A stretch of 64,000 nucleotides of DNA from Plumapathes pennacea (taxonomy: Eukaryota; Cnidaria; Anthozoa; Antipatharia; Myriopathidae), in NCBI GenBank assembly GCA_964036295.1, contig OZ038471.1:6818001-6882000 (forward strand), in the 5' to 3' direction. Shown here piece after piece: positions 26,601-40,363 of the stretch. The notes beneath the pieces were generated by a model. The model was not told the origin of the DNA. It did not search any database and worked only from the letters and a program-made list of their open reading frames with translations. Position 1 is the stretch's first letter. Each line of letters starts with the position of its first letter. Both the position numbers and the translations under genes were made by a program.

Positions 26601-29600
26601 GCTCTCGTACTCCAACTCGTCTTCTAGTTCCCAAACGTTTTTCTCTAGGTGCTCCACCTTTCTCTCGACTGCAAGGCGACTTTGAAGAGCTTCGTGATTC
26701 GTGTCCATCAGATCCTGTACTTCATTCTTCAAGGCTTCTGACTTATTCCGCTCTAAAGCGAAGTCATCTATAATGGCTTTCATTTCCGATTTTACTTTCT
26801 CAAGCTCACGTTCAAGCATGCTATAGTTCCAAGTGCTTTCTTCTCTCTCTTTCTCGAGGAATTCAACTTTAGCTTTCAGCTTCTCCACCTCACTTAACTC
26901 CAGAGTTAGACGTGTTTCAAATATTTGAAGCTCTTCTTTGAGACAGGCATGCTCTTTACGAAGCGTCTTCCCGATGTACCATAGCTCTTTCCGTTCGTCT
27001 AGAAGCTGTAATGCTTCTCTCTGGAGGATTGCTATGGTCTTCCTCGTCTCCGAGCTTTCTGTGACGTGTTTCTCAAAATCTTCTTGGAGCTCCCTTAATC
27101 GCTTCTTCAAAAGAAGCTCGCTTTCACTTTCACGACTATACTCCTTCGCCGGAACTTCATCCAAGAATTTGTCCTTTTGTTCATTAATAGGAACAGTGAA
27201 ATTATCCGCCATCTGCATGGATATGTTCGCAGGATTATCATTGTTGCCCGCGTTTTTTGGAGTGGAGATACGAGTGGCTCGTTCAGGTTGTGAATCCTTG
27301 TGTTCGCTTAGAATAGTTTCAAGTCCAGATTGTAATTTCAGCAGTTTCTGGGAGTCTTCTTTGTTTTGTATCTCGAGGTTATTCAGTGTCTTTTCCAAAT
27401 TCTGGATCCGTTGTCTTCCATCTTCTGTCTCCTTTGTCTGCTTTTCCAAGTATCTTTCCACCTCTTGGATTCTCTTTTGAAGTTGAGTCCTTCCCACGAG
27501 ATATTTACCAGAGTGGTCATCGCCTTCGTGTTCTTCTTTATCAGCCATCACCAAGCCCTCATCGAGACTCGAATCGCTTTGGAAGCTCTCTTTCGCAGAG
27601 CCACCTCGTTCCTCTATCACAGAAGACTGCGAGGAGTAAGGTGTACTGGATTCTTCTTTCTCAATGACATCTTCAACATTTTCTGTGTTGAGTTGATTTT
27701 TCACTTCGGAAGCGTTTATTTCATCTGACCATAGGGGCTTGAATTCACTTTCGTGAGTGACGACTCCTTCATAGCCCTGCGAGCTAAGTGGAGTGCACTC
27801 AGATGATTGAACTTCTTGGAATGTTACGAGATCTTCCTGTAATGGGAGTTGATTTTCCTAGAAATTTAAGGGATTAATATGATACCAGGACACAAAAGAA
27901 AACGAAAGCCTTCAAGACTTCACTTTGCACAAGTAGAATTCAAAGCAGTCGGTTTCCTGAGGAATTTCAGCGATTGTTTTGTGGTACCAGGAAACAAAGA
28001 AAGGGTTGATGGACTTTGCCTAATGTTAATACTAACAATGACAGGACTAGTAATCGTTGACGATCATCAGACTGTTTCAAAATTTAAAATAATACTGTAT
28101 TCCTGGCATCTTTTAAGATTTGGGCTCAAAATGTGACCAAATTGACATTTTGCCAATTCTGGTTTGTGGGCGATGCTCCACCCGCTTCAACAAGCTATCG
28201 AACTATATTATGCTCGGGCTCATTGATTGATTGTCATTAGTTATCTCATTCATGAGTTTAGTTCAGTTGACAGAAAGTGTAGACAATTTATGAAAAAACC
28301 TTTAAACTAGAAAAAAAGTCTGGTATAATCATCAAATATAGTGATTTTTTGTTGTTACAAGAATGTGATGACAGAACATTATGCGCTGTCATCTAATTTC
28401 TGAGAGTGCAATACACACACCCCTTATTTCCCCACCCCTCCGCATCATACAATATATAGTGATTTATCTAATGCGGGCATGAGTTAGCCCTGTGGTAGAA
28501 TCATAGGCTAAAAACAACTACAGAAAGACTGAATGCTTTCCTATGTAGTTGAATGATTGTGCGTTTCTCTCCCAAAATATGGAAGAAACCCACATTTATC
28601 CCTGTCATTGCTAAAATATCTTACCTTCTTTTGTGAAATCACCTTCTCTTCCGATTCAAGAGTTCCCTGAGCCTTGGCATCAAGCTTCCTCTGAAGTAGA
28701 ACAATCTCCGATTTCAGTGCAGCGATGGTAGAGTCCTCTCGCTCTTTGTTGTCACCCTGAACTTTAGCTAATTGTTGCTCCAGAAGATTACTTTGCTCCA
28801 TAGCCGCTTCCAACTTAGACTGGAGCTCGTTTTCTTCTCCTGTGGTCGTTAGCAAACTTTTATATTCCTTTGTTAGTCGCTCGTATTTCCCATTCAGTTG
28901 ATTGAGCTCAGTGTCGCGGTGATTTAGGTCATTTTCCACGCGCTCCTTTTCTTCCTCGAGAGAAGAAACTCTCTCTTTGAGATGCGAGAGTTCTCCCTCA
29001 AGATCTCCTGCAAGAATATAGCGTTTTCAGGCAAAGCGAATAAAGTTGACCACATGCAAGGCCTTCATCAACCACATTGCTCTGCCAGCTCGACAAACAT
29101 ATGCTCCGAGTTCAGCGTTCACCTTAAAGCATGTGCTAGCCCAGCCCTTAAACCTTAAACCTAACCATCCTAATTTTAACAACTGAGACTGATCTAAATC
29201 TAAGAGTTTAGAGACTTCGGGTTGACTTATGTGTTAAAATGGAAAATCCTGGTTGTAATAAGAGTACAATTATTTTGTTTCTGGTTGGTTGAAATTATCT
29301 CCTTGTGGCTTCTACAATTGTCGGGTAATCACTTGAATATAGACGACAGAAAACGCGAAAATGCATCGCACTTGCTGCTGTTACCGTCGCATGAAGCATT
29401 GAGGGCGCATCATACAACAGTGCCCAACATGGTGTACAAACGAACGCAACACGTTGTGCCTAAGGCACTGCTGGGCGATGTTGTGCCACCATATTGCGTT
29501 CGTTTGCTCAGGATGCTTAGATGGATGCAGCTTAGTTATGTCTTGTACGACCGGGTCTTAACTGATCAAATTTTCCATCTAAAAAGTGAACTCACCTGGC

Positions 29601-32600
29601 TCAAGTGCCTTTGAGTTCTCACGTCTGATTCGTTCAAGATCCGTGTACGCCTTGCTGAGCTTGGACGCTAGTTGTTCACAAGTCTTCTGTGTTTCCTCTT
29701 TATGTTTCTTCAGTTTACCATTCACCTCTTTAGCCTGCGACAGCTCATTCTTGAGGTCAATGTGAAGTTTCCCTTCCAATTCCCCAAGCTCAGTGATTGA
29801 GTTGCCAAGTTTCAATGTCAATTCCTCGTTTTCTTTTGTCAGAGTACCAAGGCTTTCTTTAAGCAAGTTCTTCTCCTCTGTAATCAACTTTTGTTTTTCT
29901 TCTAGAGCAGCTATAGCAGTTTCTCTCTCTTGGGAACAAGTTCTATGGATGCTTTCAAGTTCGTCTTTTTCTCGTCGAAGTTGCTCGTACATTTCATTCA
30001 CAGCGTTGTTTTCCTCTTGTATTTTGATTAATTCTTGTCTTTCTGCTTCGTAATCTTCTATCCTCACCAGAAGTTGTTGTTTCATATCGTTTGACACTTT
30101 CCTCTCTCTGCCTAAACGGTATACTTTGTCTTCCAACATTTCGTAATCTTCAATCTTTCCTTTGAGTTCTCGACATTTCTTTTCCAATGTTTCCCGAGCT
30201 TTCGATTCTTCCAATAGTTTTTCTTCTAAATGTCTTCGCTCGCCTTCCAAATTCAAAAATTTCAAGAGCTGATCCTGATTAGTTTTTGCTCGTGAGGCGA
30301 GGGTCTTGTTTTCTGATTCTAATTTCGAGAGTTTTCCTTCCAGCTCTTTTTGACAAACGGTAGCATCATCTATATCGTCCTCCAGGCTTTCCACTCTTTC
30401 CCTTTCCTCGTTCAGTTCCTTTTCCAGTTCTTCTTTTTCGCTTTGCAGATTGTTCACTTGAACCAGGAGTTTTTTTAGTTTCTTCTCCAACTCCCTGCTG
30501 TCAAGACTTGAAGAATCTGTAAAGTCCTGAGGCTCTCCTTTAGAGACAAAAAGACATCTTTCAGTGCACGTGCTCACTCTTTTACGGCATTCTACAATTT
30601 GGCCGTTTTGATGTTTTGGTGTGTCGTTGGTCAACGCAAGTCGAAGCAATTTGAAAATAAGTTTTCACAAGTCAACCCCAGTACACACAAGTGAATCCAA
30701 GTCAACACAAGCCAACACAAGGAAACAAAAGTCAATAGAAATAAACAAAATTCACTACAAGTAAACAAAAGTCAATGCAAGTCAACAAAAGTCATACAAG
30801 TCAACACAAGTCAATAGAACTAAACTAAGCAAGTAGCCAATACAGGTAACCACAAGTTAATACGTTGATGTGTAACAATACAAAGTAAAAACAGCAAGAC
30901 ATTAAAAGTATATAGAAGCCAATACAAGTAAACACGAGTTGATATAACTTAATACACTTTGGCTCAATAATAAAGTGAACACTGTTATCCATTTTCATCG
31001 TTCGTGTAAGTTGTGACCACACTTTTAGCCTTTGATCATTTGTTAGTTCAGACAATTTTAAATTTTTCTAGGTTAAATCAAAATCGCCCCTGGAAGTGTA
31101 ACCTGAGTAAAAATCATATCGATGTAAAGTAAATTACCTTCCGCTGTCGATGAAAGCTCCGAAGATGCCTGGCCATTAATTAACATATTAGAGTTCTCAT
31201 CCACAGAAGATTCCCCCTGTTCAAGAGACACAAATGAATTAGTATTTTACACAGTTACTAAAAGACCGATAAGTATACAATAGAAAGCTTAACTTTTATT
31301 GCTATCAATAGCTAGTCCCAGGTGTTGGCGTTTTATGCAACAGGACCCTGGAGGACCTGTCTCTGTCTCTGTTAATTTAGATTTGGTTTTGTAGTGTAGA
31401 TGTTGCACAGTAATTGCATGTTCTAGTGAACCGATGGTATAGGACATCAATGAAACCAATCTTCGTTCGTGCGAATTTTTGTGCATGTTCGTGGGTGCCA
31501 CGTACGTACGAAAATGGAAGGTAAGAGTGTGCGCGTGGGCAGAGAGGGATGTATGTGGGGAGAGAGGAAGGGGGAAAGACAGGTTTCCTGGTGAACTATT
31601 TTTTATCATTCTACAGCAAATATTTTAAACCTATATAATCACTGTTAAACATCTTTTCACAGGTACCTTTATCCACGGGTGCTCTGTGCACTCACTAGCG
31701 GTCATGCGCTTTCTGTGGACGATAGCATCATACAATTTTATTACTTCAAGTGATCATCTGTCTTTCTTATGTGATCTATTATCGTACATATTAAGTGACG
31801 CAGGTGAAAGTTATGCCGAGGAAAGAACCTACTGTAACAACAATGGGAATGCACAAGAGACGAATGTTGGTCAAAGGGAAGTGGTTATGGGCAAAATGTA
31901 AGTTCCCGAAATGGGATATTATAAGCACTTGATCTCTGCAGCAAAATAGGCTGCTTTAACACGTACGGTTTGGCAGGTTTATATGTCCTTTTACAGCGGT
32001 TATTTAGCTTATCTAGAGCCCCACGGTGAATTCCATTACGGTTTGCGACGATAGTGTTAGTGTACTAGACGAATAAAGTGTTTTGTTTTAGTACATTTAA
32101 GGCTCGTTTCTCTCATAGATTCTTCCTGCGCCATTTTTCTTACTTTGGATCTTTGACTATAAGTCTCTTGAGGAAATCCTTCACTTCACGGCTGACATGG
32201 TTGAATTCTTCCGTAAAATCCCATCGTGCGTCAGTAATCAGTCGGAAAGTGTCGGCCTCACTTTCCCCGAGGAATGGCGACTGACCGCTGACCCTGTGCA
32301 ACCGCAAGCAGTAGACAGATATGAAATATTAGGAAAACCGTGCCTTCTGAGGCATATTCTGGTTGGCTTGCATTTTGCTTGGTGATTGTTTCTTAAGAAC
32401 GAAGGATTGACAAACAGAGAAGCTTATAAATGTTTCTACTCACATCATGTAGCCCATTACTCCAACAGCCCTGTAGAAAAATGATAACCGTTAAAATATA
32501 CTCAGTATATCCTATAACTTTCATTCCAGATTACCACTGATTGAGATGTGAACTATCACAGCACTTGCAGCGACCATTCTATTTCATACTCTTTAAAACG

Positions 32601-34717
32601 ATAATCGCGTTTATACTCACCACATGTCCGTAGCCAATGAAACTGGCTCGTAGCTTAAAACTTCAGGTGCTGCGTGAACAAAAGGCCAAGATGAAAAAAT
32701 TACCGTCACAAGCAGAACTAACTAAGAACTATATAACTAGCTAACTTAGAGCGCTTTTCGGATGATTTGCGAAAACCAAAACCAAAGCAATCACAGAGCC
32801 AATCAATGAGGCGAGCAAAAACACGTTTGACTAATTAGAAGTACGACCAAAATCAAAGCCAAAACCAAGTAACTGCGATTGGTTTTACTATCCAAACGGC
32901 AGTGCGAGAACATGCCATCGCCACTTGCTTTCTTGCATGAGAATATCGCAACCAGGTTTTGCTTTTGCTTTTAATTGGCCAAGAATGTTGCTAAACCTGT
33001 TCAGTAGGATCTATCGGAATGCGTAGCAAACTCAAAACCAAAGCAATCACACGATTACCTTCGACAGTCATGCAAAAACAGCTCTATGCGGTTTTAGTCT
33101 TCATGGTCAGCATCCGACAAGCAGACGCACGTGCACCCAGGCGAAGGATGGACAGAAAGACAGAAGAGAAGATACTACACAGACAAGCACAGTTCACTAG
33201 GTGACGACGTGCCCTCACCAACATATTCCGCGGTTCCATAAGAGATCCTGGCCTCTTTTGCAGTGTCAAACTTCCTTGATAAGCTAAAGTCGATCACTTT
33301 AATCTTGGATCCACCTTCGTTCTTGAACATAACATTCTGTGGCTAAAAATGTGAATGCAAATCAATATGAGCACGTATTAAAACTCTTGTTGGAAAAATG
33401 TCACTGCCTTCGTCGTTATAGTTGCTGTTGATGTTGTTGTTGTTGTTGTCGTCGTCATTGTTTCTGTTGTTGTCGACGTTGTTGTTCTCTATTATTATTA
33501 TTATTGTCGTCGTCGTCGATGATGCTGCTGTTGTTGTTGTTATTGTTGTTGCTGCTGTTGCTATGTCAGAGTTCAGATTGATAGATACCTTGAGGTCCAA
33601 ATGCATGATGCTCCTATCGTGCATGAATTTGACGGCCTCCACAATCTGTCTCATGATGTGAAGAGCTTCTTCCTCTGGAAGAGGTTCGGCTAAACGAGAA
33701 AGCAAGTCCCCGCCCCTGGCGCTGCACAGACGCAGAAGGTTAAAATAACAAAAATAGATAACCTGTTTTGCATTCATTCACTCATTCATTCCATGCATCT
33801 CTTTCTCCCTCGTGAGTTTGTCTCTGTGTGTCCGTCTGTCTCTTTGTTGCCTGCTTTAACTAGACTTAAATGTAACACAAATTTCTTTATGGCCCGATCG
33901 TTCAAAGCTGGATTAAGATAACTTAAAATCTATCCAAATTCTTTCCCTCGTGCGTTTGGCCGGTAAACAGCAGAGTTTTACAAGAGTCCAACTAAAAAGT
34001 TCGTTTTAGCGCAAAACATAGCAAGAAAGTCGTTTCGTGAGCGAAAGTTTCTCTCGTTTAGACCTCAAAGTGGCGCAAAGTTTGAACGTAATCCAGGATT
34101 AGCCTAATTGTACTTTGAATAACCGGGCCTGGGTTTTTAGAAAGTACAACTGTACTTTTGTCTATATCACAATTATCACGTTCTCGTATGAGTTTGTCTG
34201 CGTCTGTGTTCTTTTAAAATTGTCGTAAACTACGTATGCGCCACTGTCTTTGTCTGTGCATGTGTCTGTTTGCGTGCACCTGTATCTCTACACGTCTTTC
34301 TATTCGTGTCTTTCCTGTAATTTTAGCTGTGTGTACATACATGTCTGTACAAGTGTCCGTCTTTATATTTGCCTGTTCTAAATGTCATTGCCCTTATCAA
34401 ACATTTAACACTTTCTTTTAACACTTACTATTCTAAAATGAGGACTATTTGGCGAGGTTCTTCAAACGCCTCGTGCAGCCTGATCAAGCGCGGATGATGT
34501 AACAGGTTCATAGTGTCTACTTCTTTCTTCGCTTCTTCCTTTTGACTTGGCCTCGTTTTAATGTACTTCGCGCAGTAGTGCGTGGCCGTATCCAAGTGAA
34601 CGCACTTTTTGACGATTCCAAACCTCCCTCTGCATCGCAAATAAACAAATATGAATGGTGCAAGATATAATGGACTAGAAAGATGACGATGATGATGATG
34701 ATGATAATGATGATGAC

Positions 34718-34748
<31 letters not shown>

Positions 34749-34756
34749 GTGATGAC

Positions 34757-34798
<42 letters not shown>

Positions 34799-37700
34799 GG
34801 TTATATATTATGATGATGATAATGATGATGACCATGATGATGATGGTGATTTAACACATAATTCAAGATAAGTACTCCTGACCAAAAGATGCGACAAAAC
34901 AATGTCTTACCGTCCGACCTCCTCCTCTATGGCGTAATACTTGTCCACTTTGTCTTCGCGGATTACCACGTTTTGAATCTCTGTCTCCTCTTCAGACGCA
35001 TCGCTTTCTATCTCTAAATCACTGTTCTCGACTGTGAAAAAAATATCAACAAAATATGTCAAAGAAAGACAAGCAAAGAACCTGTAAATTCCTTTACAAT
35101 CTTAGTAATAACGGAGGCATGTGTGTGCTATGTTAAATTAGGCGGTATGTAAAAATACCCTAGAATTTCTGCCATGATGCATTCAATTCATTATGTTTGA
35201 TTGAAATGCGGCGCGAAAAACGATTTCAACACCGCGCTTTGGTATCGTGCATTGCGGGCGATAAATCAGAAAAGATAGTCAAATTGCGTATACCCATCGG
35301 CCTATGAGCCGTTTCGGATGACTGTCGAAAGTAATCGTCTGATTAATTTGGTTTTGCCTTGTTACACTTGCACCATCCGCAACTGGCGGCGTAATTACTT
35401 TGACAGTTGGTTTTCAACAATCATGCTAGAACCGCTCTACTTCCCGAATTAACTGCAAGTTTAAAACATGCCGAGTTGTGGAATAAAAAGGCCACTGTCA
35501 CACTCTTGCGCAGCTGGCGAGGTTGAGAAATTCTCGCCAACCACTTGACAATCACACTTGGCAGGCAAAATTAAGAACCACTCCATTTGGCAAAGTTTTG
35601 GGGAAATAAAACCAAAGTCAGTAGACATTTACTTAAAGCAGCCACTCGTTCATATGGGAAGTAAAAGGCACTAATAACTATACTACACATGATGGTAAAA
35701 GTAGGTGATTCACGACAGAAGCCGTGAAAAATATGTACATGACGTCATGTGACGTACCTTCCACCGTCATGTACCCAGCACACGTGACCCGTCCAGCTTT
35801 GTTCTGTGCAACACAGCAGTATTCTCCAGTATCGTCGTCTTCAACGTTGCGAATGACAAGTGAGTGTTTACCTTCTCCGTGATCAATAAAAGAATGTCTC
35901 TCTCCTTCAACGACATCAACAGCATTCTTAAACCACTCCAGCTCACATTCAAGATCCCCGCTCACGACTACATCCAATGAAATGGTCTCTCCTTCCTTGA
36001 TGGTGACGTCATTGAGTTCTTTGTCGAATACCGGAGGCTCTGTTGAAAAATAGACGATACTAGTTAAATTCAGTCCAAAATAGTACTGTATGCCAATTGG
36101 ACAAAGCATTAAAGCCTCTGGGTTTATATAACTTCGTCAGGGGCGTATTGAATTTAAAAGACTAGTGGGCCAATAACAGGTGACATATAAGTGGGGTGAG
36201 AGGGGAGGAGAGGGGAGGAGGGGGGGGGGGGGGGGGGTATAAGTGGGATTTTACGGTATAAAGAAAAAAAAAAACAGTTCACTCACCCAAAGACCCGATG
36301 TCCTCTTCAATAGTGAGGTAGCCAGCGCACGTGGTCCGCCCCCCGGGATTCTCGGCAACACAGCAGTATTCACCTGTATCGTCCTCCTCTGCATCCTGAA
36401 TGAGCAGGGAGTGCTGTCCGTCACCGTGGTCTACAAACGAGTGCCTATCGCTTTCCTCCACGTCCACTCCGTCCTTGAACCACTCCAGCTTACATTCGGA
36501 CGCACTCTGCACCACCACATCCAGAGAGACTGTCTCACCTTCGTGTGCTGTCATGTCTGACAGTTCTAACTCGAATTCGGGCGGGTCTGTTTGGAACACC
36601 AAGAAAGAAAGAGTCATGCATGTATTTTGTAATGCTAGTGATAACCAGAAAACATTTTTAAACCGTTATCTGTGATTTATCTTAACGGATATGTAATTCA
36701 TGCATCTAATGACCACCGCCAAAACTTCAAAATTGAAAATAACAAAACTTACGTTGGACACTCCAGTAACTTATTTCAGTAGTTAGCCCTTTCACTCCTG
36801 AGAGTGATCAAATTCAATTTTCTCCTTTTTTTCAAGGGAGATATATTTTATATTTTTAGAGAATTTGCTACTTGATAGTTTGTTTAGATAAAAGCTGATT
36901 GGCTTATCAATTCTCACTTCATCGCTCATACACTTTCTTCCAAATGGTTGGGAGAATTTGTATTATGAGCTCAGAAGTGAAAGGATTAAAGTAACATTTC
37001 TATTCAAGTTGTGGTATACGTTTAAGGTACGCAAATAAAGGTAGCTGTTGTTGATGACATTTTGTCAAAAGATAAACATTTGGCCTACTGCATCGATTTT
37101 CCATTTAAAACATTGTGTTTTTGTTTGTTGAAATAGACATGTAGTCTAACGCTCAGGTAGCCAGGCTTGTTCAATATGCTGAGCAATCCTCTTCTCCAGT
37201 GTAATGACAGTTAGTTTGTTGATTCATTATTTACTATTTCGATCATAAAACAGAATGAAGACAATCAAATAGCACTACGATGGCTGAGTCGCTAATATAT
37301 AGATCAGGGGTGGAGTGGATATGGAGGTTCAAGTTCAAAGTTCAAGGTTGAAGTGTTATAAATGGCCCAAGCATCCTTTTACAATAGCTTTGACGCTCAC
37401 CTAACGGTTCCTTGTCTTCCTCCACTGTGACGTAACCATCGCACGTGACTCGTCCTGTCCCGTTCTGAGCCGCGCAGCAGTATTGTCCCTCGTCGTCATC
37501 TGTAACGTCCCGGATGACGAGTGAATGATGTCCGTCTCCGCCATTAACGAAAGAGTGCCTTCCTCCCTCAGTTAAGTCCATGCCATTCATAAACCACTCT
37601 ATCTCACACTGAGGATCTCCACCAATCACTACCTCCAGAGTAACGGAGTTGCCTATGCTCACTGCCACGTCTTCGAGGTCTTTCAAGAAAACCGGAGCTC

Positions 37701-40300
37701 CTGACGAAGAAGGGAGAACACTCTCAATTACAGCGACTCCTTCATCGTATTTATATAATCACTCTGTATACAAACAAAACATGATACTAGAGTTCACGTT
37801 TTTCCTCCCAATCATACGGCCCCTGTTTCAAAACAATTCCTGATGCAAACATCTTGGATGAAAATATATTAATTTACGTGAAACATGTAAATAACTTTCT
37901 TGATACGCTGTCAACCCAGTCTCTTTAAAGCATTTAGTTTTTCATGGTTTTGTTATATTTTTGAATTCAGTTAAGTATCCAAAGCAGAAAACAATGACAT
38001 CTTAAGAACGTGATAGATGGGACAACTACAGTATACAGTGCTTCATACTTAAAGTGGGTTTTTTTGCATTCAGCTTCACTGCGGGAATGTCCTGATTTCC
38101 CTCGCTGCTATCGTCCTTTGCGGCCATAACTGTGGGTAAAGAGGGTGCTATGGAGGCTCGAGGCTTTTTGAGGCCAGACAACATGTTTAAGGACGACGAC
38201 AAACGGCGAACAGCAACCAGAGCATTGACTGATTTCTGTGAAGAGAAACGAAATAGAAATCAGTTTGAAACGGTTCTGTCAAAGCTTGCAAGTTACAGCT
38301 GAATAGTCCATTTTAGAGTCGCCCTCAGTGTACGTTTCAAAACTAGCATCAATAAGGACGCATAAAACATAGCATAGAATAGAAAAAGCTATGCAAGTTA
38401 GATTTAACAAAAGATGTCGATACTATACAAGAGAGACAGATTTTGTAGTAATAACCTTTGAAACTAGTTAACTATTATTCGCCGAAGTGGAGGTGAATAG
38501 CGGTGGATATTTACCGAGCCGTTTCGGCGAGGTAAATATCCACCGCTATTCACCGACACTGAGGCGAATAATTGTTTTAGTATATACTACACAAGTTTAA
38601 TAGTTTAATAGTTTAATAGTTTAATATTTTATTTCCGACGAAAGTGGGCAAAAATTGGGTTCGCGCGCCATTTTGTTTTACCGGAAGCCGCCGGGAGGTG
38701 AATAATACTTGATATTCTGAGATTGAGGAGCCAATCAGAGCGCGCGAAAAGCACTATTCACTTGCGTGGTATATACTAACGTTTGCTATCCGCGCCATTT
38801 GATACTGGACGACACGAAAACGTACAACGTGAACACTGCATTGTAGTATAGAATGACATTCTCATTGAGGGCTTTATGTCACACTTCAGTGTTCTTCACG
38901 CCAATTTTTGTAAGTTCAGTCAAATTCGTGGAAAGCGTCACAGAGGAGTCAAGTAAACTAAGTAGTTACTGACCTGCCATCTCCTCTTCGCCAAGAACTG
39001 CTTCAACTTTTGAGTGTTGATCTTGACAGCGTTCGCTGCTGCACTGTCAGCGTTCGCTGTTTTCTTCAAGAAACATTCATTCAGAGAAAAGGCGTTTAGT
39101 TGACAGCTGAGTCAGAAACAACTGTTTTCGTCCCAACAAACCTTTGGAAAATTGATTGGAAAAGCTTTTTTAGTATCAGTAATATTAGTTTCAGTTAGTA
39201 GCTACCTGCATCCAAGCGTGCGCCAAGCTTTCCTCAACTGTATTGCGTTCCCTGATGAAAGAAAATGAGGCGAATGCTAAAGCACAGGTATAAAATAGGT
39301 ATAAAATGACCCAAATGATGATTTAAAAACATTATAAAATGCAGTAACATGAATACTTGATGTACCTATCGAGAGCTTTTGGTATATTTAACAGTTCAGG
39401 AACTGTAAGTTTTCTAGCTCGAGTTTAAATCGCCTTTGGCATAAAAAAAAATTGTAAATAGCTACATGAGAGACTAGATGTGTGAGCTTTGGGCAAAAGA
39501 AAAACACCCATAAATCAATGTCCTATGGAAAAAGGACATCAGACCATCTTTACACTATATTCGTTGAAACAGATTCACGTAAACTCACCCAGGATTTTGT
39601 CGCAGCAGTTGGGTAATAAAGTCCTTGGCCTCGTCAGAAATGACGTCAAAGCTTTCATCATCAAAGTCCCAATCGGCAGCCGTCACATTTGACAACGTCT
39701 CGTTGTCATCGTCGCCCATAAAAGGAGAGAGACCACTGAGACTACAAAAGTAAAAGACAGCAAATACAGATGAATCAAGTAGCAACAAGTAACAACAATG
39801 ATACCAAATGCACTTCCTTCTGCCAATACTACCACCGTTATTAACTTGGTACCCATCTACGTACCAACCTTACAAAAGTCCTAGCAACCAACCAATCTTA
39901 TCTACCCAGCTGCCTGCCTAATAATCGTCACTTATCCACTTTCCTTGCACGACTGCAATACTTATACATACATCTGACATTTCCTTGTACAGCTTCATTT
40001 TTAATTGGGTAGTTAAAGCTACATGCGGCTACAATGTACTTACAGAATGTATGCAATGACTCCTACACCCCTGTAAAAAGAAGTTTTCTTTGTCAGACAA
40101 TGTTCACTTTGCATTACACAGTCAAACACCTATTAAACGGACGCCCTTAGGGACTTGAGAAGTGTCCGCGAAAAAGAAGGCTCGCTAAAAATGAACTTTA
40201 GGTGTAGTCAAACACATTATTTAAATGTGCAACTGGCCACAATAGCATATAGGTTATAGGGATTTAACAAAGCAAATATTTTGCTATTCATATGAAAAAA

Positions 40301-40363
<63 letters not shown>

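Noticed and set aside
26938-27480. Plus-strand 180-codon ORF and similar ones at 25.3-27.7, 29.8 and 47.3 kb
   Set aside because: Antisense shadows of coiled-coil exons, whose Glu/Lys codons give long Ser/Phe/Leu frames on the opposite strand.
34428-34835. Poly-His ORF fused to kinase 2 sequence
   Set aside because: The His part is the (GAT)n microsatellite in the intron; the real exon starts at 34629.
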